Positions 36,075 to 47,862 of a stretch of 64,000 nt of DNA are shown here, piece after piece. The stretch spans positions 1 through 64,000 of the forward strand of contig JAMKCH010049429.1 in the NCBI GenBank assembly GCA_023653785.1, in the 5' to 3' direction. This DNA is from Ophioderma brevispina (Eukaryota > Echinodermata > Ophiuroidea > Amphilepidida > Ophiodermatidae). Position 1 is the stretch's first letter, and every line of letters starts with the position of its first letter. The notes beneath the pieces were generated by a model, which did no database searches, was not told the DNA's origin, and saw nothing but the letters and a program-made list of their open reading frames with translations. The position numbers and the translations under genes are program-made.

Positions 36075-37030
36075 TACACTGTTAAAAATAAACTTGTAAA
36101 AAAATAGGCATTTGACTGGCAGCTGGGACTCACTACATGCAGAACGTAAAATAATTGGAGCCGTAAAAATACGAAACCATTGCATGGAACGTAAAATAAC
36201 GGCGTAAAATCTCAGCTTCGACGTTATTGTTGGTTTTTGACTGTTTAAACAATATTAAGAATTAAAACGTTATTACAATCCTCTAACCAAATTTTAACAT
36301 TGTAGCTATGGCATCATACAAACGTTGTATTTACGTTACCACGTGGTTGTAAAAAAGTTATATTTCAGGCAAAGAATTTTGAAAAAAAGGGCTATAAACA
36401 AAGGGCAAACGTGAAGAAATAAAGATTTAAACCAGTTTATGTACTTTGTTTTATATGGTAATGTACACATTCTATTGTCACCAATTAATCATCACATGAA
36501 GAAACTTAACACATATACCTTACATAGATTCGAACCCGGGCCTTAAGATTACAAGTCCTAAACCTTATCCACTACACTACCTGACTTTACTGATAACAGA
36601 TGCTAAAATTAAATATATATAAGTGTGTGTACTACTTTTTTTTCAAATTAAACTAAAAAAGAGGAAAAGAGTTTTTAAAACTATTTTTAAAAATGATAGG
36701 GAAACATTTTTAATGACGTTACTTACGACGTTATTTAACACATTTTATAGGTAAAATGATTTTCATAGTTCGTATTCTTACATTAAAACAAGTAAGTTAC
36801 AAAAGAACGTAATATTACGGAAAATATAATCACGGTCAGCGTATAAATACTACCTTTTTTCAAAATGTGTAGTATTATTTTTAACCACTGTTTATTTACA
36901 TTTTTCTGCTTCCAAATTGTAATTTTATGTTAGGTATATGTAATAAAGCGTGAAGATTATTCAATAATTATGGTTTACCGTAATTTAAAAGGTAAAGTCT
37001 GGTAAAATTAGGAACATTTTTAACAGTGTA
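36075..37030. mobile_element. 956 bp CACTGTTAAAAAT inverted-repeat element
   Basis: The ends TA-CACTGTTAAAAAT and ATTTTTAACAGTG-TA form terminal inverted repeats flanked by TA, which suggests a Tc1/mariner-type insertion. A 154 bp relative with the same ends is at 22875-23028. No transposase frame is present. A minus-strand tRNA-like sequence lies at 36521-36588 in its interior. Confidence 0.75.
36521..36588 (-). tRNA. tRNA-Thr(UGU)-like sequence inside a transposon
   Basis: On the minus strand an A-box-like TAGTGTAGTGGATAAGG is followed by TAGGA, the loop CTTGTAA with anticodon TGT, TCTTA (a five-pair stem with one wobble) and the B-box GGGTTCGAATC. The T-stem and acceptor stem pair poorly, so this is a tRNA-derived pseudogene or SINE head rather than a working tRNA. 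Confidence 0.5.
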
Positions 37031-37109
37031 TGGGCTTAGTAGTCTATGGTCTCCTACGGTCTCCACATCACTTCAGGGCCATAGACTTCATCATTCTCGG
37101 ATCTAGAGG

Positions 37110-37425
37110 AGCCCGGTAGAGCCGTCAATATTTGACGGGTTGGCGTAGTGGTTCATCCACTCTTCTTTTCACCAATGCGGTCTGGGCGATTCCCTGGGAG
37201 CCAGTGTCGTGTGTGAATTTGGTTGCCGATCCATACCCGTCCTCGCAGGTTCACTTCGAGAAATTCGGTTTCCTTCTGCATCTAAAATCGGACTTCTTTC
37301 CATAAAGCCTTCCTTGTGGTTCTGATTTTACTCGGGATTTTACTCATTGTGTTGTAGCAGCCTAAGGCGCTCCGCAATAGCACCCTGAGCACTTCAGTGA
37401 ATTTGTCGCGCATTATGATAGATTA
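37110..37425 (+). mobile_element. tRNA-derived SINE
   Basis: An A-box-like TTGGCGTAGTGGTTCATCC at about 37140 and a B-box-like GCGGTCTGGGCGATTCCC at about 37177 are spaced as in tRNA genes. A body with TTCGGTTTCCTTCTGCATC, AAAATCGGACTT and CTTCCTTGTGGTTCTGATTT follows, resembling core sequences of animal SINEs. No target duplication or clear tail was seen. Confidence 0.6.
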
Positions 37426-37429
37426 AATA

Positions 37430-38430
37430 TTTATATTATTTCTACATCCGCCAGGTGTGTGATACTGCGGCCCGGTAAGTACGTATATCCTGTTTCTAAA
37501 GTTGAAAAAAAAAAAAAGTTAGCGTTAAATTGAAACCAGCCGGTTTGGAAAATTCTTAAAATGGAATAATACCAAAAGGCATTGTGGAAAAGGGATGCGG
37601 GCCCGTAGCGATGTTGCCGTGTCATTTCAGTGTTTGCGAGCACCGAAGAACCCGACAAAAACGTTCAATTTTTCTGATAGGTTCTATAGGTTCAGACCCA
37701 ATTACCGTACATACTTCCACAAACACCATTTACGCTCCCATACATCTACTGCTGGGACACAGCGCCGCGGATTCCGTATCCGCATCGCTAATGGCCGGCT
37801 ATTCTTAGAAAATGCGCTACGTCATGCGACTCCCCAGCAGCACACGATGTGGTAAAGAATCTACGTTGGTTGGACAATGAGTGAAAAAAAAACGGGTTTC
37901 GCGGTTTAACTTGGATATCGCGAAAATCGTACGATCAGGTGGTCGATCTGATGTTAGGAAAAGGATTCCTCACAAAACAGACCCCGTTGAGCTCACTAGT
38001 TTATGAGTGCCTGGCGTTTGACTGACTTGACAGTAGCAATCGAGAATTGAGCAGATGATAGTAAGGAAAAAATGTTGTATGTATCGTATTTTTACGTTTT
38101 TTCGTCTTTTTTCAAAAATAAACCTATATTAATAAAATAGTCACCTAACTAGAAATTTAGTTAGGAATATTTTGGTGCGTAAAATCGTTACGATAGGCCA
38201 AGTATTTTGCGCCAATCTCCAGTGTACCGCAATGTACAAAAAATACGCCAAATCAACGCATCGACACTCTGTGTACAGTGGAGTTTCCACGCCAGGGCGA
38301 TTACGATGTTGTTGAATAACTCCCCTAGTGCAGTGAGGTTTGCCAGGTCCGTGGTGACTCCAAATTACTTTCTGTATCGTGAGTCAACAATGCGTGGCGC
38401 TGTGTCTTGTGCCAAGATATGGCAGCTCAA
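37430..38430. other. No recognised gene
   Basis: Unique sequence. Overlapping frames at 37584-37855 translate to unrelated arginine-rich peptides, and no domain is seen. Confidence 0.4.
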
Positions 38431-38925
38431 CCTATCCAAATCATGGCGAGTTTCCCTCGCATGGTCGAGTTTAATGCGCTTGTATATCGAGTTTACCCCG
38501 CTATATGCCGAGTTTACAGCGCTGCCTCTCCTGTTTGAACTCTATGTGCCCGAGTTTCATAAATCATGTCCAGAATAACACAGGGCCAAAAAATAATGCC
38601 GAGTTTTAAAAACTGGACATAGATTTTTTGAACATGTGCCAACTGGACATGATTTTTTCTCAAAATGAGCCAAACTCGACCTGATTTGAAAATCGCATGA
38701 TTTTTTTTTCTGCAGACATGAGAAAAAAACTGGAAATGATTTATGTCAAACTCACCAGTTAGAGAGCAATAACTCGTGTATTAGAGGGAAACTGGACAGA
38801 TAGCGCTGTATAAACTCGGAACATATAACGCTGCACACTCGACTATGGCGAGGAAAACTCGATACACAGCGAGGTGAAACTCGACATGCGCGGGAAAACT
38901 CGCAATGATTTGATACGTGGATGCG
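38430..38925. repeat. CGAGTTT palindromic repeat array
   Basis: The left arm (38447-38560) repeats CGAGTTT about every 25 bases (GGCGAGTTTCCCTCGC, GTCGAGTTTAATGCGC, ATCGAGTTTACCCCGC, CCGAGTTTACAGCGC). The right arm (38800-38910) carries the complement AAACTCG at similar spacing. The middle has ACTGGACAT repeats and homopolymers. The two arms can fold together. It is probably a hairpin-type non-autonomous element of unknown family. Confidence 0.7.
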
Positions 38926-39099
38926 CGTGCCATACTAAACCGACACGTTAAATGGGGTTCAAAAACAAAAACATAGTAACGGACCATCTGGATGCAAAAA
39001 TCTCCATAGAACCCCTTCGTTTTTCCCGGATATTTGAGATTAAGTTCATCCGTTTTGACAGCACGCTAACTCTCACCTCCTCAGGCAGTGATATGCATG

Positions 39100-42000
39100 T
39101 AATATTGACCACAACTTTCTTAGGATTGTTCATTTTGCAATGCCAGTTTTAATTCATCCACTTTTGAACAAATCCGGTTTATCATTAATTCATCATAAGC
39201 GTATTAGTCTAAAGAAGAATGTAGTTCAATTCTGACATTTCTAAGCATCAACAATCGCTTGATTTTATGGCTTTACTGAATCTTGGTTCAATGATAGTTC
39301 CCGAAGCCAATCTTGTTGACCTTCCCGGTTACAACGCGGAGGACAATTGTATACGGTCCGACAGGAAGGTGGAGGAGCTTCATTATTTTTAATAAAAATA
39401 TTAATTATATTCTCAGAAACTGATCTCAAATAGACTGTGCGACTGTGACTCGAGATTTATTGTGGTGAAATAACTCATCCATAACAACAACCATCATGGT
39501 ATTATTTTAAGCCAGAATATGTTGTTTTTGAGGACTTTTTTAGTATCAACTTGAAAAAAAAACATTGCTCAAGGTCAAATGAGAAAAAGCAATGCGAACA
39601 GGGCGACTTAATCTTGACTTCGTGAATGTTGATAGTAGGCCCAAAGTCAACAACTTCATCAACTTGAGTTATTCAAACAATTTCTTCCCTTGTATTGATA
39701 GGCCTACTAGAAAAAATGCATTACTGACAAATTTTCTGTTATGATATCTTACAGGTGATCAAATATGGGTGTCATTATTACCGGGATTATCAGATCCTTG
39801 CCGATATTTAGTCACTCCAGTATCACCTACAATCAAACCAAATCTCATCCTCAATCTATCGAACGCAGGCAATTAAAACCGGATAACAGAAAGGCTCTCA
39901 AGATTGCCTTCTCCATAGTTAATGGGATTTCGTACAATATGATGACGATCCCGAATCTGCTTACAACAAATTATTGATAAATTACCAGGTCTCCTCGAAT
40001 ATCCATTGCCCAATTTGTTGACAGACTAGATTATCTAAACGTAATACCCAAAGAAGACTTGGATCACAAAAGGTCTAATAAACAATACAAAACTAAAGAT
40101 ACAATTATATGGAAAGCTTTGTAAACAACCAAACGAGGCTAATCGGATCACTTACACTAAATATATGAAATTACCACGTAACCCCGTACTCCGTCCTCAA
40201 ACAAGTCAAACATTCTCTGAAATTGAATCTCACAAACATAAATGAAAAAAATGTGGGGAAACCTAAACAACCTTCTTGGAAGGAATAAACAAGCAAAAAC
40301 TTCCCGATTTTTTCCTTGACAAAGATGATAAGAAGGTGAACTGACCCTGCTGCTATGCCTCCCCTTCAATTGAATCTTCACCAAATATTGGATCTTCTCT
40401 TACCCCCTGTTAGCCTAATTAACACAAAAAAACAAGTAGTATTTTTCTTAACCCAACTTCATCAGATGAGAGTGATAAAACTTGTAATGATGAAATTAAA
40501 AACAAGCACAACCCACCGGTCATGATGATATCAGCTCTAATCCTTAAGGCTGTGCTACCTGAAATAACATTCAATTCTTGTACATATTTTCAATCGCTTC
40601 TTTATATAATGGTGTGTCCACCTCAAAGCTACCACATCGCTAAGGTCATTCCTGTATTCAAAGCGGTGACTCCCACTGTATTTAAACAAAAACTTATAGG
40701 TATTCTTATACTGCCAAACTTCTTTCGAAGGTCTTGGAAAGGAATGTATAAACAGGAAGTGTTAATTTAGTTCCAAGCATAAACAGTCTTTGTGCCAACG
40801 CCAGTTTGGATTTCGCCCCAAGAGGACCACCGATATGGCCATTAAGGACTTTCTACACCAAAGTATCAGAGGACTTGGATAACAAACTTTCTTCAATGGC
40901 GTAGCTTTCTTGATTTAAGCAAGGCTTTCAATACATTAAACCACTCCATCCTTGTAAATAAGTTAAGCCATTTGGTAAAGGGGTCTTGCAAATCGTTGGA
41001 TATCCAATTATTTATCTGATAGAAACAATTTGTTACAATAAGGGTTAAATCCTCTTCGCCCTCTAACATCATCTGTGATGTACCGCAAGGCTCCATATTA
41101 GGTCCACTTCTCTTCTCATTGTACATCAATGATCTTCCTCTTTGTTCCAGCCTTCCTCACTATAGAGTATTTGCGGATGACACTAACATTCTTTTTCACA
41201 TGAAAACTCGATATAATCGAAACCACGGTTAATAACGAACTTTCCATTATTTTACAATTGGTTCAAACATAATGAGCTGTCTCTAACAAATAGCTCAAAA
41301 AATTTCATGATCTTCAAAACCAAAACATAGAAAGACCAGATATAATCAAAAATACAAATCGCATAAACAATATCAGTGAGGTAAACACCACTAAGTTTCT
41401 TGGCCTACTTATTGATAACAACCTTTCTCGGCACTCACACATGTCCACATATCTCAAAAAATTATTTCTAAATAAATGGCATCATCCGCAAAAGTCCGTC
41501 CCTTATTTCCCTTAGATTCTTTCGTACCCTATACAATACTTTTATTCCCCCTTATTAAAAGTTAGTGTGCAATTGTCTGGGCAGACAAAAATAATACAAT
41601 CTCAAACACTCTATTCCTTTTACAAAAAAGGGCAAAATTCGAATAGTACTAATTCATTATGGTTGGCAGCAACACACAGGACCCATTATTCCATCAATGA
41701 ACATGTTAAAACTTTATATATTATCTTTTCCAACTTGGTACTTTCAGTGTATAAATTCCATCACATTTTACTTCCTTAAGGCCCCCCATACTAAAACCCA
41801 GGTTCTTCAAAAGAAATGATCAGACCATTCATATCACACTCGTTATGCTTGACCTTCATATTATACTACCAACACAAAAACTAGCAGGAATACCATTAAA
41901 AAACCCAAGGCGCCACTATTTGGAACGCTAGATGTCACTTTACAAATAGCCACTCACTCTAATCATTTAAAAAAACATTTCAAACGGTTCCTTCTCAGTT

Positions 42001-42478
42001 CATACCTTGTAGACTGAGTTTTGTGATCTTTATTGTGTATGTATTCTGTACCGACGGCTTCCGGTTTAGCTTTTTTATTGCTGTCATCTCTCCCCTCTTG
42101 TCCTAGTCTGTCTGTCTGTCTCTGTTATGTCCCTGTCTGGTAACTTTATTTGCTTTAAATTGCCTGCAATCGATCTACCCACTGAAGTTATTATATGTTC
42201 TTGAGAAAGGGCTCTACCATTACTCATTTCGCATAATTTACTTTTGTGAGCAGGGCCTATGTTAACATACCATACCTGGCCAATTTTTTTTTCTTTTTTC
42301 AACTGCATGAGGGCATTGCGTTACCGCTCGCGTTTGCAGTTGTCATCGTCCAGTTAACTTTTTTATGTACAGATAAAAATCTGTAATATTTGTACTTTTA
42401 ATGATATTTATTTATCCATGTCTAGTGTCCAGTACCTGTATATAATAATGTTGATGGAATAATAAATAAATATGAAAT
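39100..42478 (+). mobile_element. CR1/Jockey-like LINE, inactivated
   Basis: Broken ORF2 domains follow in order. The endonuclease shows TESWFND near 39279, GGGASLFLIKI near 39370 and GDLNLDFVNV near 39603, followed by RPTRKNALL near 39700. The reverse transcriptase shows QFGFRPKRTTDMAIKDFLH near 40805, FLDLSKAFNTLNH near 40903, DVPQGSILGPLLFSLYINDL near 41078 and YRVFADDTNILFH near 41162. The C-terminal part shows a shifted TIWN and HLKKHFKRFLLSSYLVD ending near 42017. The 3' UTR closes with GGAATAATAAATAAATATG at about 42470. Frameshifts in every domain show it is dead. The first third is poorly defined. Confidence 0.9.
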
Positions 42479-42479
42479 T

Positions 42480-43115
42480 GCATGCATTCGCTATGACGGC
42501 TGATTCCCGTTTAATCTCTCGAGCAGTAATAATTTAGATAATATTTTCGCAGTCTGTGGGACACAGACCCTTAACCACTGTCCGGACCGCCGTAAGTACT
42601 GATGTGCATTTTACCTCTGATAGATGATTCCCTGTATGCAAAACCATCGATTTCAGGTTGTCAAACATTGACTCACGGATATGACGGCCATGTATACCTC
42701 AGGCATAGCTACTAGGTTTTCTACGATCTGAAAAAAAAAGGAGATCATTATTAAGTTACAATAATCGATGGAAATTTATTTTATCTTTTGGAATTTTATC
42801 ATTTGATTCATGTTATTCTGAGACACTGGCAACCTATATTAATGTGACAATTTGTAAAAATTCCGCTAAAATTATTGATTTCCATCGTACACCTGTTTTT
42901 TTTGTTTGTGCTCGGTGGGTCTCGTGCTGGCACTGGTGCAAATAATTGCTTACTGTTTGGTCTCTCTTCGGGCAGATGTGCTCCGTCGGGGTGAGATTGC
43001 AAATAGGAGCTAGGAGTTCCGTACGTAGTCAAGTAGTAGCAGGAGTTTCATAATGTTACTCACATATTCTACAAGGATAGAGAACAATTAGAAAATAATA
43101 TAATCTGTAGTATAT
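42480..43115. other. Mostly unique; fragment of the 6-8 kb tandem repeat
   Basis: Bases 42538-42600 (GCAGTCTGTGGGACACAGAC, then GGACCGCCGTAAGTACTGA) match the CAGACTACACC/GGACCGCCGTAA segment of the tandem repeats at 6210-8292. Nothing else is recognised. Confidence 0.5.
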
Positions 43116-43117
43116 CA

Positions 43118-43196
43118 GGCGCGGATCCAGGGAGGGAGTTTCGGCCTTTCAGCCCACGGTAATGTTGACGTTTTTCAAATCTGGATCCGCCCTCAT
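43118..43196. mobile_element. ~80 bp GGATCC hairpin MITE
   Basis: Inverted ends GGCGCGGATCCAG and CTGGATCCGCCCT bound a short spacer. Similar GGGGCGGATCCAG ends are common in animal MITEs. There is no coding content. Confidence 0.6.
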
Positions 43197-43199
43197 GTA

Positions 43200-44850
43200 T
43201 AGGGTCATCAAATACCTTCCAGCAATGCAAAGGTATAGAAACTGTGCATAAAGTTGTCAGATCACAAACAACTTAAGGTTGTATATAGTTTTAGAGAGCA
43301 GGTCAAAACTGGGGTGAGAGGCGAAGAGAAAGAACTATGAGAAAGTATATGCATTCGGTTGACAGAAACAGACTGTAAATCAATTGATGGTAATAGATTT
43401 AATCTATAAGAGTAAAAAAAATAAAAATCTATAAGAAGTACCATTACAACTATTTTTTATGATTACCTGTACTTAGTTTGGTGGTTGGAGGGCAAAAAAA
43501 TACATAATGGTCCACCAAACCCTTCTACACACAAGCTTAAACTCTTATATCTAGATAATAAATTAATGGAAAGGGACGAGAAATAGTTTATCTCAGAGTT
43601 CAACAGAAGCCATGCCGAAAGCATTAGTGTCAAACATGGGAAACGGGTATCAAACCAAGACCCAGAAAGGCGGAAATGACACTCAATACATGGCAGCACA
43701 CAACTGTTGAGATTGGGCGAGCAGGGAAAGCAATGATTAAAGATGGGTTTGGGGAAATTCGCCAGGATTTGATCAGAAAAAACAAACAGACACAAGGAAC
43801 AGAGAACAAGACAAAACATGGACACCACAAGGGACACTCAAACATACCATCCAAAGCACACCACTAGTACTACCACTCACACACAAAGCTCACATTTGTA
43901 GAAGTCAAGCCAGGTAGGCAAAAATTCCCAAAATTTTGCATACATGAACAAGGAAAAAAAAAGGGAAAATTCAACCAAGGTCAAGGGTCACTTTGTTGAG
44001 GATGCATATTAAGGAGTCCCGTATACATTACAAATATTTCTATGGTATACATTTTATTTTCCATTGATAAGTATTGATATTATAATGAGTATATGAAGAG
44101 TGATTTCCCAAAAGGTGGCATAAGATCATTAGAACAATTTCCGACGGGTTCGTGGCTGAATCATTATATATACAGGAATAGTTATGATAATATAACCTTT
44201 TGGAAACGAATTGTGAACATAATTTAACCTCATATAATGAATAACCTCTTATATTAATCAATAACATAATTAAAAAAATTTACGCTTCTTTTTTTTTTTC
44301 TTTGAGTGGGGCCCTAGTCCAAAGTCGTAATTTCATAAACTAACCATCGACTAATTCTGGATGGGACATTATGTTTAATTACTTAGAAATCATTAATATA
44401 AAATAACCATCTATCAAATTCTATGTCAAAGGGCCATAAACACTCTTACTCAGGTATTTAAAAAGTTAATCCTTGTCATTGTAGCTAGCGAACCAATCAA
44501 TAATAGGATTTAAAATTAACTCTATTTGCATGAACAATAAATTCATATCGATTTAGATTTGAATTCAAAATCTATTTGAGAAATTTAAGGCAAATAAGAA
44601 TTTAATTTTAAATCTATTTTGATTGAGTCCCAACTACAATCACGGTAAAAAATGACTATAAATTTTAAGGAAATATTCCTTGAAGCCAATTATCCCAACA
44701 AATTACCGAAATTTACAATATACGTAACATTAATTTAACGAAAACTCAAACACACATACATTACTTAGCTTATATTTGGTGAGTTATTACAGAGATGTGA
44801 AGTGTGTAGGTAAAAACTGACGAACATCCTTAGTAGGCTATCCAAAAAAA
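43200..44850. other. No recognised gene
   Basis: A 124-codon minus frame at 43463-43837 begins with a hydrophobic stretch like a signal peptide, but the rest is not recognisable and no splice context is convincing. The remainder is AT-rich. Confidence 0.35.
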
Positions 44851-44854
44851 ATTT

Positions 44855-45450
44855 TTGCAGTGCATATACTGTAAAATGACAGTTTGTTTTAAAATGGATT
44901 ACATCAAACTCTAAACATACAGTAAATTTGAATGAAAACTGTAAAAACTGTATTTTTACGGGGTTTTGTTGGCAGAATTTCTGCCAGGATTTTCCTGTAA
45001 AATTTACAGTATTTCCCCCTGTAAATTTTAGATCTTAATCGTATAATTGAAGATTCATTGGTGTATAATAATCAGTGGCGTAACAGGCGGGGGGGGGGCA
45101 GGCAGGCTGACGACTTTGGCCGGGAAAAAATTTGCAAAATCATGCTAAATCAGCCGTTTTTAGCCCTCTGACGGGAAAAAATTGGCCTTTTGACCCCCCT
45201 GAGAGGGAAAAATTTCCCAAGACTGGGGAATTTGCCCCCTCAGAGCGGGCAGGCTCGTTACGCCACTGATAATAATGTTGTTACTCATTAAAGTTCGAAT
45301 AAAGGCTTCATTTTTAAATTTTGTCATTATAGGCCTGAAATAGTAGACATAAAATTTACAGTACTTTCCTGTATTTTCAAATTACAGCCAAATACTGTAA
45401 TACTTTACAGGATTTTCCTATGAATTGCACTCTAGTTTTTTACAGTGATC
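44855..45450. mobile_element. CTGTAAAA-rich inverted-repeat element
   Basis: The sequence is dense in CTGTAAA and TTTACAG motifs in opposite orientations on the two sides, with a GGCAGAATTTCTGCC palindrome and an end at TTTTTTACAGTG. It resembles widespread TIR elements with CACTGTAAAA ends. The left terminus is unclear. A second element is nested inside it at 45073-45268. Confidence 0.5.
45073..45268. mobile_element. 196 bp hAT-type MITE with exact 8 bp target duplication
   Basis: Termini CAGTGGCGTAAC and GTTACGCCACTG are perfect inverted repeats, and ATAATAAT flanks both sides (45065-45072 and 45269-45276). CAGTG ends and an 8 bp duplication indicate the hAT superfamily. The interior is G/C-rich with GGGAAAAA repeats. 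There is no coding content. Confidence 0.9.
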
Positions 45451-45454
45451 CCAA

Positions 45455-46125
45455 AGGATTAACTTTTAAATCCCTAAAATTTAGAGTGTAGATATTACAT
45501 ATGTCAAAAAATAGGCCTAGAAATATAACACAAGGCAGCCATTGGTTTTAGGCCCTTTGGAAACCAGCTCTTCATACTGAGGTCTCAACAACCATTTATT
45601 AATTTATGCCCCAACCACTAGAGATCTACACAGAAAGTCTACATTAATCCTATGCTGTTTGCTCTGAGCGTGTTTGCCATCTTCATCACGGGGACAGCAT
45701 TGTTTTTCAATAGGAGGCAACTCATACTTAGTCTACTTTCGCTTTAACTGTACAGGTGAGTGTACTGTATTTTTTTCTAAATTTGACGTACTTCATAAAA
45801 CAATAATAATTTTTAGTACTTGCGATGTTTATTTCTTTCACGAATCCAGTCAAGTCCTAAGTACTTTGAGGTAGTTTGACCTTAAAATTTAATGGTTAAT
45901 GCTATCTCATTTCAATTTTTATTCAAATATCAGGATTTGAAAGTAATAAACGGGGTTGTTTTTGCAGGGATATTTCACGATCCACAGCCTCGTCCCCCGA
46001 CTTCCCGTCTAAGTTGAGATTTTTATGATATTAAAACCTAAGTCATGTGCATGTGCCTAATCCTACGTCAACCTTCGGTGATTACTGCGAGAATACAAAA
46101 TTGTGTATGTTCTCTTCATTTACGG
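45455..46125. other. No recognised gene
   Basis: A 66-codon plus frame at 45674-45874 is unrecognised; otherwise AT-rich unique DNA. Confidence 0.4.
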
Positions 46126-46126
46126 A

Positions 46127-47040
46127 CAGTCCAAGATTAATAGAAAAACACCCGGAAATAATTAAGCCATAGCTGATTTTTTTTTCAGGATAGTTTCCTA
46201 ATGTTGTAAGAAACAACACATCAAAAGTCCCCAAGAATCCCCCTTGTGCGTTTTGAGTAAAAAGAGGGTAAAGTTTGTACAGGGGTCAAATTTTATAATG
46301 GTTCAATTGTCTTTAAATGTATATTAATGCTTGCGTCATGTCATAAGGATTAAAAAAGGTATAGTTTGCCCTATCTGTGACTTATCGTTTATTAACTATA
46401 GGTAACTGTTCAAGGTCATACTGGGGTAAAACTTCAGAATGCTCCGATTCTTTTCAAAAGTGTATCAAATTGTTCGTCTCGTTGTGCATAAACTGAAAAG
46501 TTATATTTAAATAGTCGGAAGTAATTTCCTGCCATAGTTATAGGGCTCACTATGACAGGTTGCTACAGGGTCTATGAGAGGTCAAAAGCCACTGCCCTAT
46601 AAGGTCAATATTTAAAAGATGTGGATGGAGTGAATAAGCATTTTTGCCATAATATGACCGTACAACATGTACGAGTAATTTGGGATCAATTTAATTAAAA
46701 TCAGACTGTTTTTGAAATTTTACCCCACGATGACCTTAAAAGACTTTTGGCCTATATTCCTAAATCTAAATGTCAAAAGTTAGGCAAACCATACATTTTT
46801 TTTAAAATCAGTTTGACTAGAAGAATACCATAATCCATGATTTAGCTCAATTGACTCATTTTAAATTTTTTACCCCTGTATAAACTTTACCCCATTATTA
46901 CTCAATAAGCACAAGGGGGATTCTTGGGGACTTTTGATATGTTGCTTCTCACAACATTAGCAAACTATCCTAAAAAAAATCAGCTATGGCTTATTTATTT
47001 CCACCTTCTCTCGGTACACAGACCTAAAGTTCCTGGACTA
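46127..47040. mobile_element. ~0.9 kb long-inverted-repeat element (family IR46)
   Basis: The left end GTCCAAGATTAATAGAAAAA, then AGCCATAGCTGATTTTTTTT, AAGTCCCCAAGAATCCCCC and a GTACAGGGGTCAAATTT block, is mirrored from 46870 to 47000 by ACCCCTGTATAAACTTTACC, AAGGGGGATTCTTGGGGAC and AATCAGCTATGGCTTATTT. Mirrored similarity continues inward through ACTGGGGTAAAACTTCAGA. Related pieces lie at 49140-49205, 51190-51970, 54740-54897 and 60140-60725. There is no coding content. Confidence 0.75.
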
Positions 47041-47120
47041 TAAACTATGGCCAATTGAACCTTGCGATACAATTATTTGTTTACAATACGAGCGCATAAA
47101 GTGCATGTTTAGAGGAATAC

Positions 47121-47295
47121 GGTATTGATTTTTGGGAACAGGTACTCCTCTTTTAACGACGAATTGAACCAAGGCGTACCATTTATTTTAAGTGGAAGGA
47201 CGAGGCCGGAGGCCGAGTTCTTCCACGCAAAAATAATGGTGTCGCCGGGTTCAATGGTGTCGTCGTAAAGAGAGTACCGGTTCCCAAATCATACC
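47121..47295. mobile_element. 175 bp hairpin MITE
   Basis: Arms GGTATTGATTTTTGGGAACA plus GGTACTC, and GAGTACCGGTTCCCAAATC plus ATACC, are inverted repeats extending through GACGA, TTGAACC and ATTATTTT segments. The centre holds GAGGCCGGAGGCCGAG. It can fold almost completely. Confidence 0.75.
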
Positions 47296-47299
47296 TTTA

Positions 47300-47699
47300 T
47301 TCTTCATTCTTAAACATCTTTATCATTAAGGTCATCTTTAACCCGATTTCGCGATGCTTTACGGCTTAAAAAATAATACAACAAGAAGACTGCCACCACC
47401 CAGTGACAACAATCGAACAACCCGTTGAAGCCGCAACGATCATACCAACGTGACGCACATAGCAGGCGCGAGCGAACGTGCAAAAACGGCGGTAGGACCT
47501 CGAGCGCTTCAATCAACAAAATAACTTCAATACAGCGCGTACTATCTGGTTCAATTAAACGAATTAAACCCGGCATCAACCAATAGAATTGCTTACATTT
47601 TCACAGATGTTTAAGAATTGTAAATAGAATCAACTTAAAATTTCAGAATAAGCTTTTTTATCGAAGACATCTGGTGCTAGGACATAAATCCGTACTTAC
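47300..47699. other. Intronic sequence, no other feature seen
   Basis: It lies just downstream (minus strand) of the trehalose exon. An 89-codon minus frame at 47310-47579 has a hydrophobic stretch but no recognisable domain. Confidence 0.4.
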
Positions 47700-47862
47700 T
47701 TGAGAGCCATTTTTCGATGTGAGCCATGTTGAGCGGTTGGGTAAGATAGTAATTCTCGTCATTTAAAGTCGTAGCGGCCTGTAGGAAGGTTTTCATCCAG
47801 TTGAAGACATCATTGGTGCGCTCACGCCTTCTTAGGGCAGACATACGCATTTCACGCTCGCA
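47700..47862 (-). CDS. TPS: Trehalose-6-phosphate synthase domain, C-terminal exon
   Basis: Trehalose-6-phosphate synthase joins UDP-glucose and glucose-6-phosphate in the cytosol. On the minus strand an acceptor (TTCCACTTAG) at 47863 opens a frame reading EREMRMSALRRRERTNDVF, then NWMKTFLQA, then LNMAHIEKWLS. This ends at a consensus donor GTAAGT at 47699, leaving phase 1. RMxxLRRRExxNDVxxWMxxFL is the conserved end of the animal synthase domain, just before the linker to the phosphatase domain. The 163-base length and both splice sites are good. The next recognised exon is 20.7 kb downstream at 26965, also entered in phase 1. Synthase exons upstream were not found in 47.9-64 kb. Confidence 0.88.

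Noticed and set aside
43463..43837. 124-codon minus frame with a signal-peptide-like start
   Set aside because: The hydrophobic start is followed by unrecognisable sequence; no second exon, conserved motif or splice pair supports it.
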